NCBI RefSeq assembly: GCF_040183065.1
Contig: NC_091121.1
Location: forward strand, 62,466,287 to 62,530,286
DNA length: 64,000 bases
From: Periplaneta americana
Taxonomy: Eukaryota > Arthropoda > Insecta > Blattodea > Blattidae
Reading direction: 5' to 3'
Made by a program: the position numbers and the translations under genes. The notes under the pieces were generated by a model. That model searched no databases. It was not told the origin of the DNA and saw only the letters and a program-made list of their open reading frames with translations. Within the stretch, counting starts at the first letter, position 1; each line of letters begins with the position of its first letter. Of this stretch, positions 36,001 through 45,600 are shown in pieces.

Positions 36001-39000
36001 TCCAGCATCCCACACTAATACTGGTTCCCCTCCTTTCTCTTCCACAATGAATCAAGCAACTTAGCCCTGCTTGCTTGTACATGCCCATGTTTTATGGAAG
36101 CTGATCGCTGAAAGTTGACGCGACCAGTCATTACCAATTTAATGTATTCAGATATTTGTATACATTTGTAACATAAGCTGAGTGAATAATAAACTAAACT
36201 CAGATTGGAAATGCTTTATAATGATATACTTGTCTGACAGGTTAGTTGTTCAGAAATATGCCACAGACTTCATTTGGTAGCGCAATTGTGGAGATCTATA
36301 ACTATTTCATAACACAGAGTGTAAGCAGAAATTATTGCAATGCTCCAAAACAGATTTCTAGATTTTTACGGAAATGTTTTTAGCATTGGTTTCTTATTGG
36401 AAGAAAGAAACGGTAGGAGACTGTAACAGACCACTACGCTTACTACTTGAAACGATCATGATGATTATGTTTTTAGCATCTGTAATTACAAAATAGTTGT
36501 TTTAGGCATCTGTCTTTCTAGCAGTTTTTTTCGAAAAAACTGGACGGATTTTCTACAAGTCAGTTTATTGGGGTATGATGCATATGAAATTAAATAATTT
36601 TTTTGTAAAAATTAAGTGGTTTCTATTTGAATCAAAAACATATAAGAGCAGTTAAATTCAAATAATATCTAACAGTTTTCTTCGTGTTTTTTTTTTTATT
36701 ATGTAGAATCAGCTGACAAATGAACAGCAAAGTTTGAGCTTGTTTACTGTTCTTCTTGTGACAATATGATATTCACAAATGCACTTCTGTTATGAAGAAT
36801 GGACTTGCTTTTAATTGCTGCATACTTAATGTGAACGGTAAAGGCAGTCATGTCCAATCCAACCTTTTCAAACAACTTTTGTGTTGTATCAACACATCAA
36901 CCAGTCCATTCTCTGTAATAGAAGTGCATTTGTGAATATCAGTTTCATAGGAAGAACAGTACTAAACAAAACTTTGCTGACCTCTGCCACTTACATGACA
37001 TATTTCCAGCCATAAGTATATTAAGGAAATAGCATTGCTTTGAACTACTGAACCTGCTCCTGATCTATGTAACATCATTGCTGATATGCGAGATATAAAT
37101 GTAAATGACTTCATAAGAAGTTCAATAGATCGTATCAAGATGAGTTTATGTCCACATATGATTCTGTTATTGCACAGTTATGATTTTAGACTTCCCCAGA
37201 TTATTGGTATACACACTTCATTCAATTTCGAGAGTGATTATGTTACAATTTTTGGGTTACCCTTGTAAGATGTTTTCGCTTGTAAGAAGTATGTGCTGGT
37301 CCCTTGAAAAACACCTTATATTTACAATCTTCATATGCAAACACTGTAACATTCTAAAACCTTACTTTCAATCGAGATATTGATGCAAACGGTTGCAATG
37401 TACTTTTGTTGTGATCATACCTTATAAAGCAGGAATCAATTGCATTGCTTTATGGTAGTTCTGCTGGGACTTTTAATCACCCCTTAAAAACCGAAACATT
37501 ACAACGAGATTTGATTGTGTTTTATATGAATTTGTGCAAAATTAATATTAACGATTTCTATTTAAACATACAATTTATAAACAAAGTTAAATTTCTTACT
37601 TTTGAGATTATAAAGAATATAATTTCTGTGAAAGCCAGAAAATAAAAGTGTATCGTCTCACTTATACATAAATGATTTCATGTATTTAAGCTGATCAATT
37701 AATCTGTTTGCAGTGTTTATAAAAGTTTTAGGGGCTGTAAGCAAACAATGCTGATTTTAGCATAAGGAGAAAACTTACAGGATTTGTCCAAAAAATATCG
37801 GGACTACATTCACAAAAAAAAAAAAATTATTGCAGATATATGTACAGTGAGTTAAAAGTCTTCAAAATAAAATCCTTCTGCTTCAGTACAATGTGTTGCC
37901 AGCGCTTCTGCCACACTTGGTACTCCTCTGGAAATCTGCAATCGGAATCTCCCTCAGACACTGCATCGAAGCCGCTTGTGCTCTTTCTTTCTACCACTCC
38001 ATAACAGTGTCCTTTCAAGGTCCATTTCATCCAAGGGAAGAGAAAGAAGTTGGGTGGGGCCAGGTCTGGACTGTAGGGAGCTGAGGCAGCATTGCCACAT
38101 TGTGCTTTGCCAGAAACTCCCTTATGCGTAACGACATGTGACTCAACACATTGTCATGGTGGAGAATCCAGGTATCGACGATCTCTATTCAGGAATGACA
38201 GATCCTTAACCACAACCACTCGAGCACTTCCACATAAAATTGACTGGTCACTGTTTGTCCAGCAGGTGCAAACTCCCTGTGGACTACACCCTTTGAGTCA
38301 GAGAAGACGAGCATTAATTTCACTTTTGATTTGCTCATGCAGGCTTTTTTTGGGCAAGGAGAGGTGCTTATGTGCCACTTATTGCTTTGTCTTTTTGTCT
38401 CGGGATCGTACTTGAACACCCATATTTTATCACCGGTTATCACATTATCCAAAAAATGAAGCTCAAGCTTCACATGTTCCAACAGTTTATGACAAATGAA
38501 TACACATGTTTCCCTCTGTTGTCCAAACAAAAGCTTTGGAACCAATTTGGCACACACTTTCCTCATCTGCAAATTGTTTGACACAATTGAATGCACACTG
38601 GATTTCGGTAAATTCAACTCTTCTGCCATCATTCTAACACTAAGACGTCAGAGTCCAAAAGTTCTTTCACTTTTGCCACATTTTACTCATTTCGGATTGT
38701 TAATGGACGTCCTGTGAATTTCTTGTCCTCCCCTCTTTCTTGTGCCACTTGTGTTTTGGACATGGCATCCTTCCTGCAGGCTTCACGGATTATGGCATGA
38801 GTCTCAATACCGGATTTTTTCAGTTTCACACAAAACTTGATTGCATGCCACTGTTCAGTTGTGCGCTGCATCTTGATTCCTGACGACACATACAAACAAC
38901 TCACTCCTGGTGCTTTCCACACTCTGCAAAGGCTCAGAGGCAAGGAACCAGTGTGTCGTATACCTGACATCCCCCACCAAGGTCCTTCTCATAGAGACCA

Positions 39001-40272
39001 CCCTCCATCCTTTTTCCTTGGCTAGAAAAATCAATCACAATATTTCTTGGACAGACTCTGTATTTTATGTTCTGGAAGCGCTGTCTCTGTAGGTACAAAA
39101 AATTACGAGGCTTTTATAACTTTTTTTAACCCATGAAATATATTAGAATTAGAACTTCTAAAAAAGTAATTGACTTTTCCTCACTCTCTGCATGCAAACT
39201 TACTCAACTTTCATATATAGTAATTACGAGGCTTTTATAACTTTTTTTAACCCATGAAATATATTAGAATTAGAACTTCTAAAAAAGTAATTGACTTTTC
39301 CTCACTTTCTTTGTGCAAACTTACTCAACTTCCATATATAGTAATTTAAAAATTTCAATGGGAAAACCAGGTTTCATATAAAATTAGAGTATTCTGATAT
39401 AGATTTTATATTGATACTCATTTGCAATCGTGAAAATAATACCAATATGCATGCTACAGGTTTACAAATCTACTGGAGACATTGAATCTGCACGGGCTAT
39501 GTATGAAAAGTATTCAGAAGTACCTGATAATGGCCCATATCCATGGGCAAAATGGAGAGATATCGTCTTGGCACATAAACAACCACGTAAGATGTTTGTG
39601 CAGGCCAATACTGTTCTTAGCAAAGGTATGAATTCATGATGATTTATTAAGATTGTGATGTATTGCTAGGCAAAAAATTACAAAATGCTTAGCTGACACA
39701 ATGCCATGAAACAAAATCGTGGAGTCAGAATAATGCAATTTGAAATTCAGTTGTACTGTTCACTTAAGACAATCTAAATTAATGGGTTTTCCATAAATAA
39801 TTAAGGTTTGAAAATGGATTAAATGATAGCATGATATAGATACGTAAAAAGTAAATATTTCTACGTTTATAAATGTATATTTCCAGTGATGCTGGCTTAT
39901 TGGTAATAAGAGAATTGTCTTGGATTCCATTCTGATTCGATGACTAGATTCTTTGTCATTATGGTGTTAGGATTATTGTAAATGGTGCTTTATAAGTAAG
40001 GGTGTAAAAATATGGAAATTGATAGAGCTGAATTTAACAAACAGATATTTTCATTAGATTTATGTTAATTTATTTACTGCAATATAACATCAGAGTGGTG
40101 TCAGTGTCATGTTTTTGATTGCAATTTATGTATTTCAGGGGATGAGGTAACTCTGAAGACATACGAACCTACACATGAAGGACTTATACAATCTTGGATC
40201 GATCGTTTCAATTCATCTGAAATTGATGTTATCCTGGAGGAGTTGTGGGAAAAGGATCAGAAGTATTTCTGA
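17847..40272 (+). CDS. DPP3: Dipeptidyl peptidase 3 (peptidase M49), complete, 13 coding exons
   Basis: Cytosolic zinc aminopeptidase that removes dipeptides from the N-terminus of short peptides (enkephalins, angiotensins); the vertebrate protein also binds KEAP1. Exons: 17847-18002, 20195-20314, 21505-21732, 23271-23408, 28652-28795, 30493-30623, 31541-31794, 32049-32311, 32622-32746, 33235-33358, 35369-35539, 39460-39625, 40139-40272. All junctions are GT-AG and phases agree, giving 717 residues against 737 in human. The start [12 protein letters not shown] matches the human N-terminus; an acceptor lies 4 nt before this ATG, implying a 5' UTR exon. Zinc motif 1 HELLGH (residues 444-449, 32207-32224) and motif 2 EECRAE (501-506, 32688-32705) are intact, so the enzyme should be active. 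Introns carry LINEs, SINEs, pogo/Tigger and mariner remnants but no exon is hit. Intron 4 (5.2 kb) is the most invaded. Confidence 0.97.
18155..18330 (+). mobile_element. Diverged tRNA-like SINE copy (second family)
   Basis: The motif catgccagctgttagatgtg followed by tcaaattcgaacatggctg resembles catgctagctgttagatcca at 44845, with a degenerate B-box. Both continue into a purine-rich body. It lies in DPP3 intron 1 and is old. Confidence 0.5.
18765..18900 (+). mobile_element. SINE 5' fragment
   Basis: tRNA-like head: gcagtggagtaacggttaac, then B-box gattcaaatcctggttggga and caagctacttgtggttggga. It corresponds to the first half of the SINE at 25881-26136, diverged and truncated, in DPP3 intron 1. 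Confidence 0.7.
19031..19448 (+). pseudogene. THAP-domain protein fragment with one frameshift (DPP3 intron 1)
   Basis: An ATG at 19031 opens [15 protein letters not shown], the start of a C2CH THAP zinc finger. In another frame, entered within codons about 19095-19105, the domain continues as [20 protein letters not shown], then [12 protein letters not shown], supplying the Trp and the Cys-x2-His pair. The reading frame then runs to a stop at 19446-19448. THAP fingers occur in host transcription factors and in P-element transposases. No P-type catalytic region is visible, so the source is undecided. The frameshift indicates a pseudogene, unless it is an assembly error. Confidence 0.7.
19936..19952. 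repeat. Poly-C tract
   Basis: About 17 consecutive C residues in AT-rich intron sequence. Similar tracts lie at about 26546-26561 and 34906-34923. Confidence 0.9.
20640..20964 (+). mobile_element. DNA transposon remnant (Tc1/mariner-like N-terminal HTH region)
   Basis: Translation near 20830-20955 reads [20 protein letters not shown], then [15 protein letters not shown]. This is the second-helix-turn-helix region of an arthropod Tc1/mariner-like transposase I recognise by pattern. No catalytic part follows; the (CA)n tract begins directly after it. It lies in DPP3 intron 2. Confidence 0.6.
20965..21020. repeat. (CA)n microsatellite
   Basis: About 27 CA units, interrupting the transposase-like reading frame. 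Confidence 0.97.
21880..22355 (+). mobile_element. 5'-truncated LINE fragment (RWAGHVARM family)
   Basis: Begins with the codons for [10 protein letters not shown] (as ttaccggttgttctgtatgg) and proceeds to the family 3' end, with a terminal gcatttgtaagtaact. It aligns with 51315-51785 of the long copy, is diverged and frameshifted, and lies in DPP3 intron 3. Confidence 0.85.
23553..23697 (+). mobile_element. tRNA-like core inside terminal inverted repeats
   Basis: Inverted ends aataatttcgagggaaaaat (about 23608) and atttttccctcgaaattatt (about 23675) enclose a truncated tRNA-like segment with B-box ggttcgatgcc. The left flank gtataactccctgtaaag is the same as the arms of the palindrome at 6450-6623. 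It lies in DPP3 intron 4. Confidence 0.75.
23730..23965 (-). mobile_element. LINE fragment, second family (minus strand)
   Basis: The stretch agaggtctgcagaaaatgttccttttcctattaaaag matches in pattern the LINE at 53458-53905 (agaggtccgcagaagatgctcc), in the C-terminal region after the RT. Diverged; DPP3 intron 4. Confidence 0.65.
25860..27317 (-). mobile_element. pogo-like DNA transposon with GGGAGGTTTGACC ends
   Basis: Ends are GGGAGGTTTGACCAT (25860) and, read inward from the right, GGGACGTTTGACCAT (27317), flanked by TA at 25858-25859 and 27318-27319. The 13-bp end motif recurs internally near 26307, 26350, 26945 and 27290 in both orientations. On the minus strand, an ATG at 26864 opens [20 protein letters not shown], with QVIEGDVSV and [11 protein letters not shown] forming a psq/pogo-type helix-turn-helix; there is a stop inside it. 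The DDE region was not found. A SINE sits inside the left end. DPP3 intron 4. Confidence 0.75.
25881..26136 (+). mobile_element. Complete tRNA-headed SINE with 15-bp target duplication
   Basis: TTTGACCATTTTAAG is directly repeated at 25866-25880 and 26137-26151. The element has a tRNA head (A-box gtggagtaatggtcagcgcg, B-box ggttcgaatcc), a body with cctggttgaggtttttttcc and gctggaccccggactcattt, the tail gacgctaaataacc, and ends in an A-run. It inserted into the left end of the pogo-like element, so it is the younger of the two. Confidence 0.95.
27480..28240 (+). mobile_element. LINE 3' fragment encoding an RNase H domain
   Basis: The translation, with several interruptions, reads [16 protein letters not shown], then [16 protein letters not shown], then [18 protein letters not shown]: the Glu, Asp and Asp of an RNase H fold. 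After this comes a Cys-rich segment, SPNCPLCN. This arrangement is typical of I/Jockey-group LINEs that carry RNase H after RT. The RT is missing and the frame is broken. DPP3 intron 4. Confidence 0.8.
28943..30287. mobile_element. Tigger-like DNA transposon remnant
   Basis: The left end CAGTAAAACTTCATCTATAT and the right end read inward (CAGTAGAACTTCATTTATAT) are inverted repeats. Both begin CAGTA-AACTTCAT like Tigger elements. A TA precedes the left end (28941-28942); the right flank is diverged. A degraded plus-strand coding patch near 29830-29990 reads [16 protein letters not shown], which I cannot place. It fills most of DPP3 intron 5. Confidence 0.75.
31009..31190 (+). mobile_element. 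SINE 3' fragment
   Basis: Contains gggatttttccgaggttttacc and the tail attgctaaataatctgg...gccgttaaatgacc, matching the distal part of the SINE at 17563-17785. DPP3 intron 6. Confidence 0.7.
34230..34680 (+). mobile_element. DNA transposon remnants (HTH piece and pogo-type DDE piece)
   Basis: Near 34250-34460 the translation reads [20 protein letters not shown] after interruptions, then [14 protein letters not shown], like the N-terminal helix-turn-helix of an arthropod transposon family. At 34530-34660 it reads [20 protein letters not shown] followed by [17 protein letters not shown], the DDE-domain block of pogo/Tigger-type transposases. The two pieces need not come from one element. DPP3 intron 10. 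Confidence 0.6.
34690..34900 (-). mobile_element. LINE reverse transcriptase fragment
   Basis: On the minus strand the sequence around 34755-34790 encodes [17 protein letters not shown] motif A (F-x-D-x-x-KAxD) of a LINE, preceded by a [13 protein letters not shown]-like stretch. It is short and frameshifted. DPP3 intron 10. Confidence 0.55.
36727..36983. repeat. Fold-back element with ~83-nt arms
   Basis: The left arm (cagcaaagtttgagcttgtt..., 36727-36810) and the right arm (...acaaaactttgctg, 36900-36983) are inverted copies with scattered mismatches, separated by about 90 nt. No coding content. Probably a MITE-like insertion in DPP3 intron 11. Confidence 0.75.
37762..39100 (-). mobile_element. 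mariner-family transposon, inactivated
   Basis: The minus-strand translation starts near 38870 with [17 protein letters not shown]. It continues with [20 protein letters not shown] (HTH region), then [20 protein letters not shown] with the first catalytic Asp, [20 protein letters not shown], and [20 protein letters not shown] with the second Asp (about 38150), ending near 37830 with [16 protein letters not shown]. The frame changes at least twice, so it is inactive. The left end reads acaggatttgtccaaaaaat; I could not fix a matching inverted right end. DPP3 intron 11. Confidence 0.85.
39101..39345. repeat. Tandem duplication, two ~121-bp copies
   Basis: The copies, at 39101-39221 and 39222-39345, start aattacgaggcttttataac, differ at only a few bases (ctctgcatgc versus tttctttgtgc) and abut the mariner remnant. 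DPP3 intron 11. Confidence 0.9.
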
Positions 40273-40560
40273 ATGTGCTGGAAAGAATTTTATTCCATAG
40301 CTTTATCAACTATCCAGTCATATAACATGGTGAATTGTACAAGAAAGTTCTCAAATAATTGGGAAGTTGAATCGTGAAGTGTTATTTGTTAAAACACTGA
40401 GAATATGTAGCATTTCTGTTAATGTACATTCATTTTAACTTTTTATTTTCATATTTTTAAGTGATGCTTGGAATGAGTACCAGCCTTTGGTTGGGAATGT
40501 AGGCCTACATGGTCTTTGTAATAAATTTAATTTTTATCACAACTTTCAACTTATATACAT
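40273..40560 (+). other. DPP3: DPP3 3' UTR
   Basis: Non-coding sequence after the DPP3 stop codon, up to shortly after the poly(A) signal at 40520-40525. Confidence 0.6.
40520..40525 (+). terminator. DPP3: Poly(A) signal AATAAA for DPP3
   Basis: First canonical AATAAA downstream of the stop codon, about 250 nt after it. Confidence 0.65.
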
Positions 40561-41268
40561 AGTTTTTTTAAGTGGATCAGTTATTGTGCAGGCGTTTACA
40601 TGTTAAACATTCAAGATATCCCGACATTTTCAGCACAATATTTTTGTGACATCTGTTGTACAGGTTTCTTTCAACGACATGGTACTCTTGCACGACTTTT
40701 ATGCTGAAAGTAAGAATTGTGGCTGCAAACTGGAGCCACGTGTTTGTCTCACAGAAGCCAGTGAAACAAAAGAAAATTCTGTCTTCTTTGGTGTAGCTTT
40801 TTGGAGAATTACCTTGCAGTCTTTTAAGTTCGTTGCTCATAATAAATCAGAATCTTTTGAGGTTGCTTTTTTTATCTTAAGGGCTGATATTGAATATGAA
40901 GCTTTAAGGACACTCACTGAATGAGTACTGTGCATTCCTTTCCACTGTCATTCAGCATCATAAATAAGGTGACGACAAAATTAAGAGATAAGATGGATCA
41001 GGATATGCTTCAAGCTAGTGTGAAAGTGTCAACTTGGAGGGGACAAGGGATCCACACGAAGTTTAATTGATGATGTGACCCACAGATAGGCCTATGCTGT
41101 AAAAAAAGAGCCTTGACGCATTTTTCGCTGTAAATATAAGTTACATGCTACAATTCATTATATTTAAACTCATTCTTAAAATTATAATTATTATACCTAA
41201 TTACACTTAGGGCTAATTGAATTATACATCAATAGTAAGGGATAGTTTAATAGTATATTATGCAACGA

Positions 41269-41370
41269 GCCTATAATGATAGTAATTAAGACGCAAGTAT
41301 GGATATTTATTAAACGAGCGCAAGCGAGTTTCATAATATTCATACGAGCGTCTTAATTACCATTATAGGC
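41269..41370. repeat. Imperfect hairpin
   Basis: gcctataatgatagtaatta at the left pairs with taattaccattataggc at the right (ends 41370). The arms extend through aagacgc/gcgtctt with a roughly 45-nt loop containing aacgagcgcaagcgagttt. Likely a small fold-back element. Confidence 0.7.
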
Positions 41371-41383
41371 AAGTTTCATACGC

Positions 41384-41899
41384 CTTTTTATGCTCGACCA
41401 TATTTCTAACTTGAAATTATTCAGATGTATACATTTTATTTGTATCTGACAAGATCGGAAGTGACCTTGTTCTAGGTCGTGAATTGTGAGATGTGCACAG
41501 ACACGAAAGTATTGATTTTTTCCGAGGAACAATGTCATTGACCTTGATGTAATCCCATTAAACTTGATATAACCTTGATTATTGAATTCGACATTGAAAA
41601 ACGAGATGACAAATTGAATTTTATTTGAATATTATTTACAATTAACGCTAATTATTATAGTAACAGAACATAACCTTCTGTGACTGTATTGAATTTCCAG
41701 CCTCTGTGACTTTTCGCTAATTCTCTTTCGATTGCATATCCGAGAATAATCGATACTTGCGGTTTTATAACGGTACAAAGCTGACTTGTCATTGGCTGAA
41801 CACCTGTACTTTAATGAGTAGGTGTACTTTGATGACATGCATTAAAGGACTGCTACCAGTTGTATAATTACTACATTTCGGCATGGTCGAGCATAAAAG
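41384..41899. mobile_element. MITE-like element with 16-17 bp inverted termini
   Basis: Left end ctttttatgctcgacca; right end tggtcgagcataaaag. About 516 bp, no coding capacity. The superfamily cannot be assigned from the termini alone, and no clear target duplication was resolved. Confidence 0.65.
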
Positions 41900-42614
41900 T
41901 ATAAGTATTGTTTTATTGATATGATGTTAGGTTATAACTTGTTGCCTGTGACATTTCCATTCCTCCCTCGAAGTTCGATATTCCCTTTGGAGGAAATTGG
42001 CTGGATTCAACACTGAACATACCAGGTCACTACAGGTAAAGTACAAGACAAAAGACACACATCCAGTTCTGTGGAATGGAGATAAATCTCTGCCTATGCT
42101 GGAAATCAAACAGTGGACTTTTGGCTGGGAAGCACTGAACCATAGTGGCAAACAATATTTAGCATTTGAATTTGAATTCACTTTCTAAGGCTGTTTCGTG
42201 ATGATTCAAATGACTCTGCAGGAATAAGAGTGGTTCATTATAGCATTAGACTTTGAATTCAACTTACAGTGCAAATGTACTGTTACATATGCCATTCTAT
42301 ATCTTTCCTATTTCATTCTTACTTAACATAGTAGTTTTTAATAAAGAAAATATATATAAATAAATAAAATCATTTAATTCTGTAGAGTTATACAGTAACG
42401 AAAATATGGATAAAAATTCATTCTCCACTACATTAATATCATATTGACTATTTCTATACCCGTGAAATATGTAACAAATTTTTACTTGATCCTCCCTGTC
42501 TTGAAATTCCAGCCTGTGACAGGAGTTTGCTTAAGGGCACACAGTATAACTTCATGCAGTATACAGTACAGTTCTATTAGAGAACCAACCAAGTAGCATG
42601 TGAATCTGAACCCT

Positions 42615-45600
42615 TCACGTGGAGGGTGGTAGTTTCTGAGTTATCCATTCGTACAGCTGAAGCATTTCCTTTCGTTTCAGTTCATGGAGTGCATTAGAAA
42701 TAGTGTGGAACTCCCCATGTACTCCTAGTTGCGTGAGCATCTTGAATGTTTCCTCACCCCATTCATGTGAAACAAGTGTGTCTCTGTCACCATGACACAT
42801 GAAAAGAGGCGGCAAATTTATACTTTCTCGCGGCATGTCTTGCAACATCTGCAAAAAGAAAAAAATATATATATATAAATATATTATGAAGTCATGAATT
42901 CTATGCTCCGTAGATAAGAAACAAACTCATGTTATTACATTTTATAAATTATACTTCAATTCAAAGATGGTACACTCTCCTGCATAATGTGTGAACATTT
43001 CACAACTCACGCAAACATAAATTAATCTCGTTTGAGACTCGCTTTGAATGATTTTAGTTGCCTGTGGTTTCCAACAACGATTGAATTCTCGTTAACCAAC
43101 ATGTTTTACATGCAAAATCCAAAACTTTCAGTAAAACTACTGGTCAAAGAAAAGTATGCATTTTGTTCTGGCAACAACATGGCCACTGCAGTTGTAAATT
43201 ATTTTAATTGCTTTATGACAAATATTAACGGTATTTAATTTAATATCTAATTGTAACAAATTAGTCAGCAATGTGCTTCTGAAGGATGTATTATGAAAAT
43301 ATGACTCAAATTTTATAAATTCTTTGGAATACCATCTTAAATATTGCGAGGTTATTGTCAGTAAACTTAAGAACATTGAAGAGCTTTTTGTAAAGAAGAT
43401 ATGAAGTGCCAGAAAGTGAAAACAGAGGAATTTATGCGTCTAGGTTGTGTTTTATTATTGTAAATTCAACAGGAAAGGTCCATGTCAATTTCTCTTATTT
43501 AAGATAAGGCTATGAAAACTGCAGCATTTTGCATATTATACTGCAGTACTTTATAGACTGATCAATTGGTTCAAGTTGTGTCCTAGAATAGTTTATTGAT
43601 AGATTAGTGTACAGGCTGAATTGGTAAATGAAGCTGTCACTGCATGGAAGAATGATGTAGAAAGCTTCTTTCAGTGCCAATGTTAACTAATGTTGGACAT
43701 AATCTTCACTCTGAAACTGCCATGGTAGGAAAATAAGCTGAGAACATATCACGATACATGCTATTCAGTATCAGTGCAGACAGAACTTATTTTAAGTTAC
43801 TATTTGTTATTCATGGAGAAAAATTCTCTCTGGCATCGGGATTTGCCATAGAGAATTTTTCTCTGTTTCACTCATCTTTCATCATATGATGATGCAGAAT
43901 TTCTGCACGGAAGTATCATATGTACTTCGGTACATCATAGCATATATAAATTCTATTAAGTAAGAAATCATTACTTCACATTTGGGGCTGGCAAGTTTTT
44001 TAAAGTATTATTTTGCAACAATATAGTCATATCGTATGTTGAAGATGGTTATTTCATTCACATTCACTGTACTGCACACTATGTTAGCAGAGACTGGTGG
44101 ACAAAGCAGAAAAAAGTAGAAAATATGAGAATAGGCATTGCAAGTTGATAGGCTGCAACAAACTTGTTACAGGATAGTGGATGAGCACTCAAAATATCGT
44201 GTTTTTGTAGATATTACTTACTTTGTATATAGATGAGCTGTGACTCAGAAACGAAGACAGGGCAAACACTCCTGCGATCTTTGGCATTAATCTGAATCCA
44301 ACATGCATTGCCAGTGCTCCTCCCATTGAAAATCCTCCTGAAATAAAAGTTGATATGTGGAAGTGTTGATGACTGTCGTCTAGGATTAAATGAAAAATAA
44401 GGAAACAGTACAGAAATGAAAACATTTATATTTATTATTTGGATTAACTTGTTGAAATTTGGGTATGAAAGTGGGTGTAATTAAAAAAAAAAATCATTTA
44501 GCTCTAGAATAAGTGCACATCACTGGAATGTGTGAAGGATAAAAAATTGGGAATTAGGATATAATAACAATTAATACCATATTTACTTGCCTACAGGATC
44601 CCACTACCTTTAGTACCTCTAATTTTTTTTTAAGTCGAAAACATTAGCCAATAATCAAGACACTATTAAAATACCTTTCCATTGGAAAAAAAAAAAGGAG
44701 GTTCTTTCTCACAAAAGTTTTTTTGTGCAAGTTTTTTCTGTTTGACATAATGTTAACTATAGAATTCTTGTTATGACGTTTTTTTTTAAAATAAATCCCT
44801 AATGGTGAAGAATTTTGTTGTCCCTGGTGGTCTAACAGATACCATGCTAGCTGTTAGATCCAAGATTTACAGTTTCAAATTTGGCCATTGGTGATAAAAT
44901 CTTCAGAATGACTTCCTCTGGAAGGGAAGTGAGGTTGTAAGGTTGTGTCGAAGATTTACAGCAGGTAAAAAGGCCTCCAGGAAATTTTTGCTAGACATTT
45001 TCTGCCCATATTGAATTTTGATGCTGAATAACCTCTGTAGTTGAAAACAACTCTTACCTGTGAATAATTTGTTCTTTTATGAGCTTACATACCAACTATG
45101 ATTCTGTTCTCGGGGATGCCACATTTTATTATGTTGTGTTGGATGAAGCTGGTTACATCTCTGCCAACAGACTCCAGTGTCTCTGTGTGTTCTGGTGCAT
45201 CAGGAGAGAGGCTCAAGCGATTGAACCACACATGACTTAGCTGCACAAAGTACATACTGCTACATTATCACGTCAGAAATGCTTGCTTCATAACTTTGAT
45301 GACACAATATATTTAATTGTGTAGGTATCAGATTGTATAATTTTTGCTTAGCTTGAAACTTTTTTTATTGATAACCTAAGTTGAATTTTATATAGAACCC
45401 AAGCCTTTTTCTTCCAAAGTACTGAATCAAAACTGTATAAATGAAACATATTATAGCGTATTAGAATGAATCTCACATTTTAATAAAAAAAGTTGAGAGA
45501 CAGGTGGAATGGCATCTCTTAATTGGGGATAACCTTTATATGCTGTGTATAAAAAATTAAGAAATTAATTTTCTTACAAATAAATGTGGCAAACTTTTCA

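Larger units (their letters stand above)
40561..42614. other. Intergenic region between convergent DPP3 and LYPLAL1-like genes
   Basis: Contains the hairpin and MITE listed separately. Opposing small ORFs at 40577-40924 and 41927-42188 resemble nothing I know, and their overlapping nature suggests chance. Confidence 0.35.

Noticed and set aside
35642-36088. 148-codon minus-strand ORF in DPP3 intron 11
   Set aside because: No recognisable domain, no splice context, and an opposing ORF overlaps it; treated as chance or decayed repeat.
40577-40924. Overlapping opposing ORFs just after DPP3
   Set aside because: No family recognised on either strand, and composition is like intergenic sequence.
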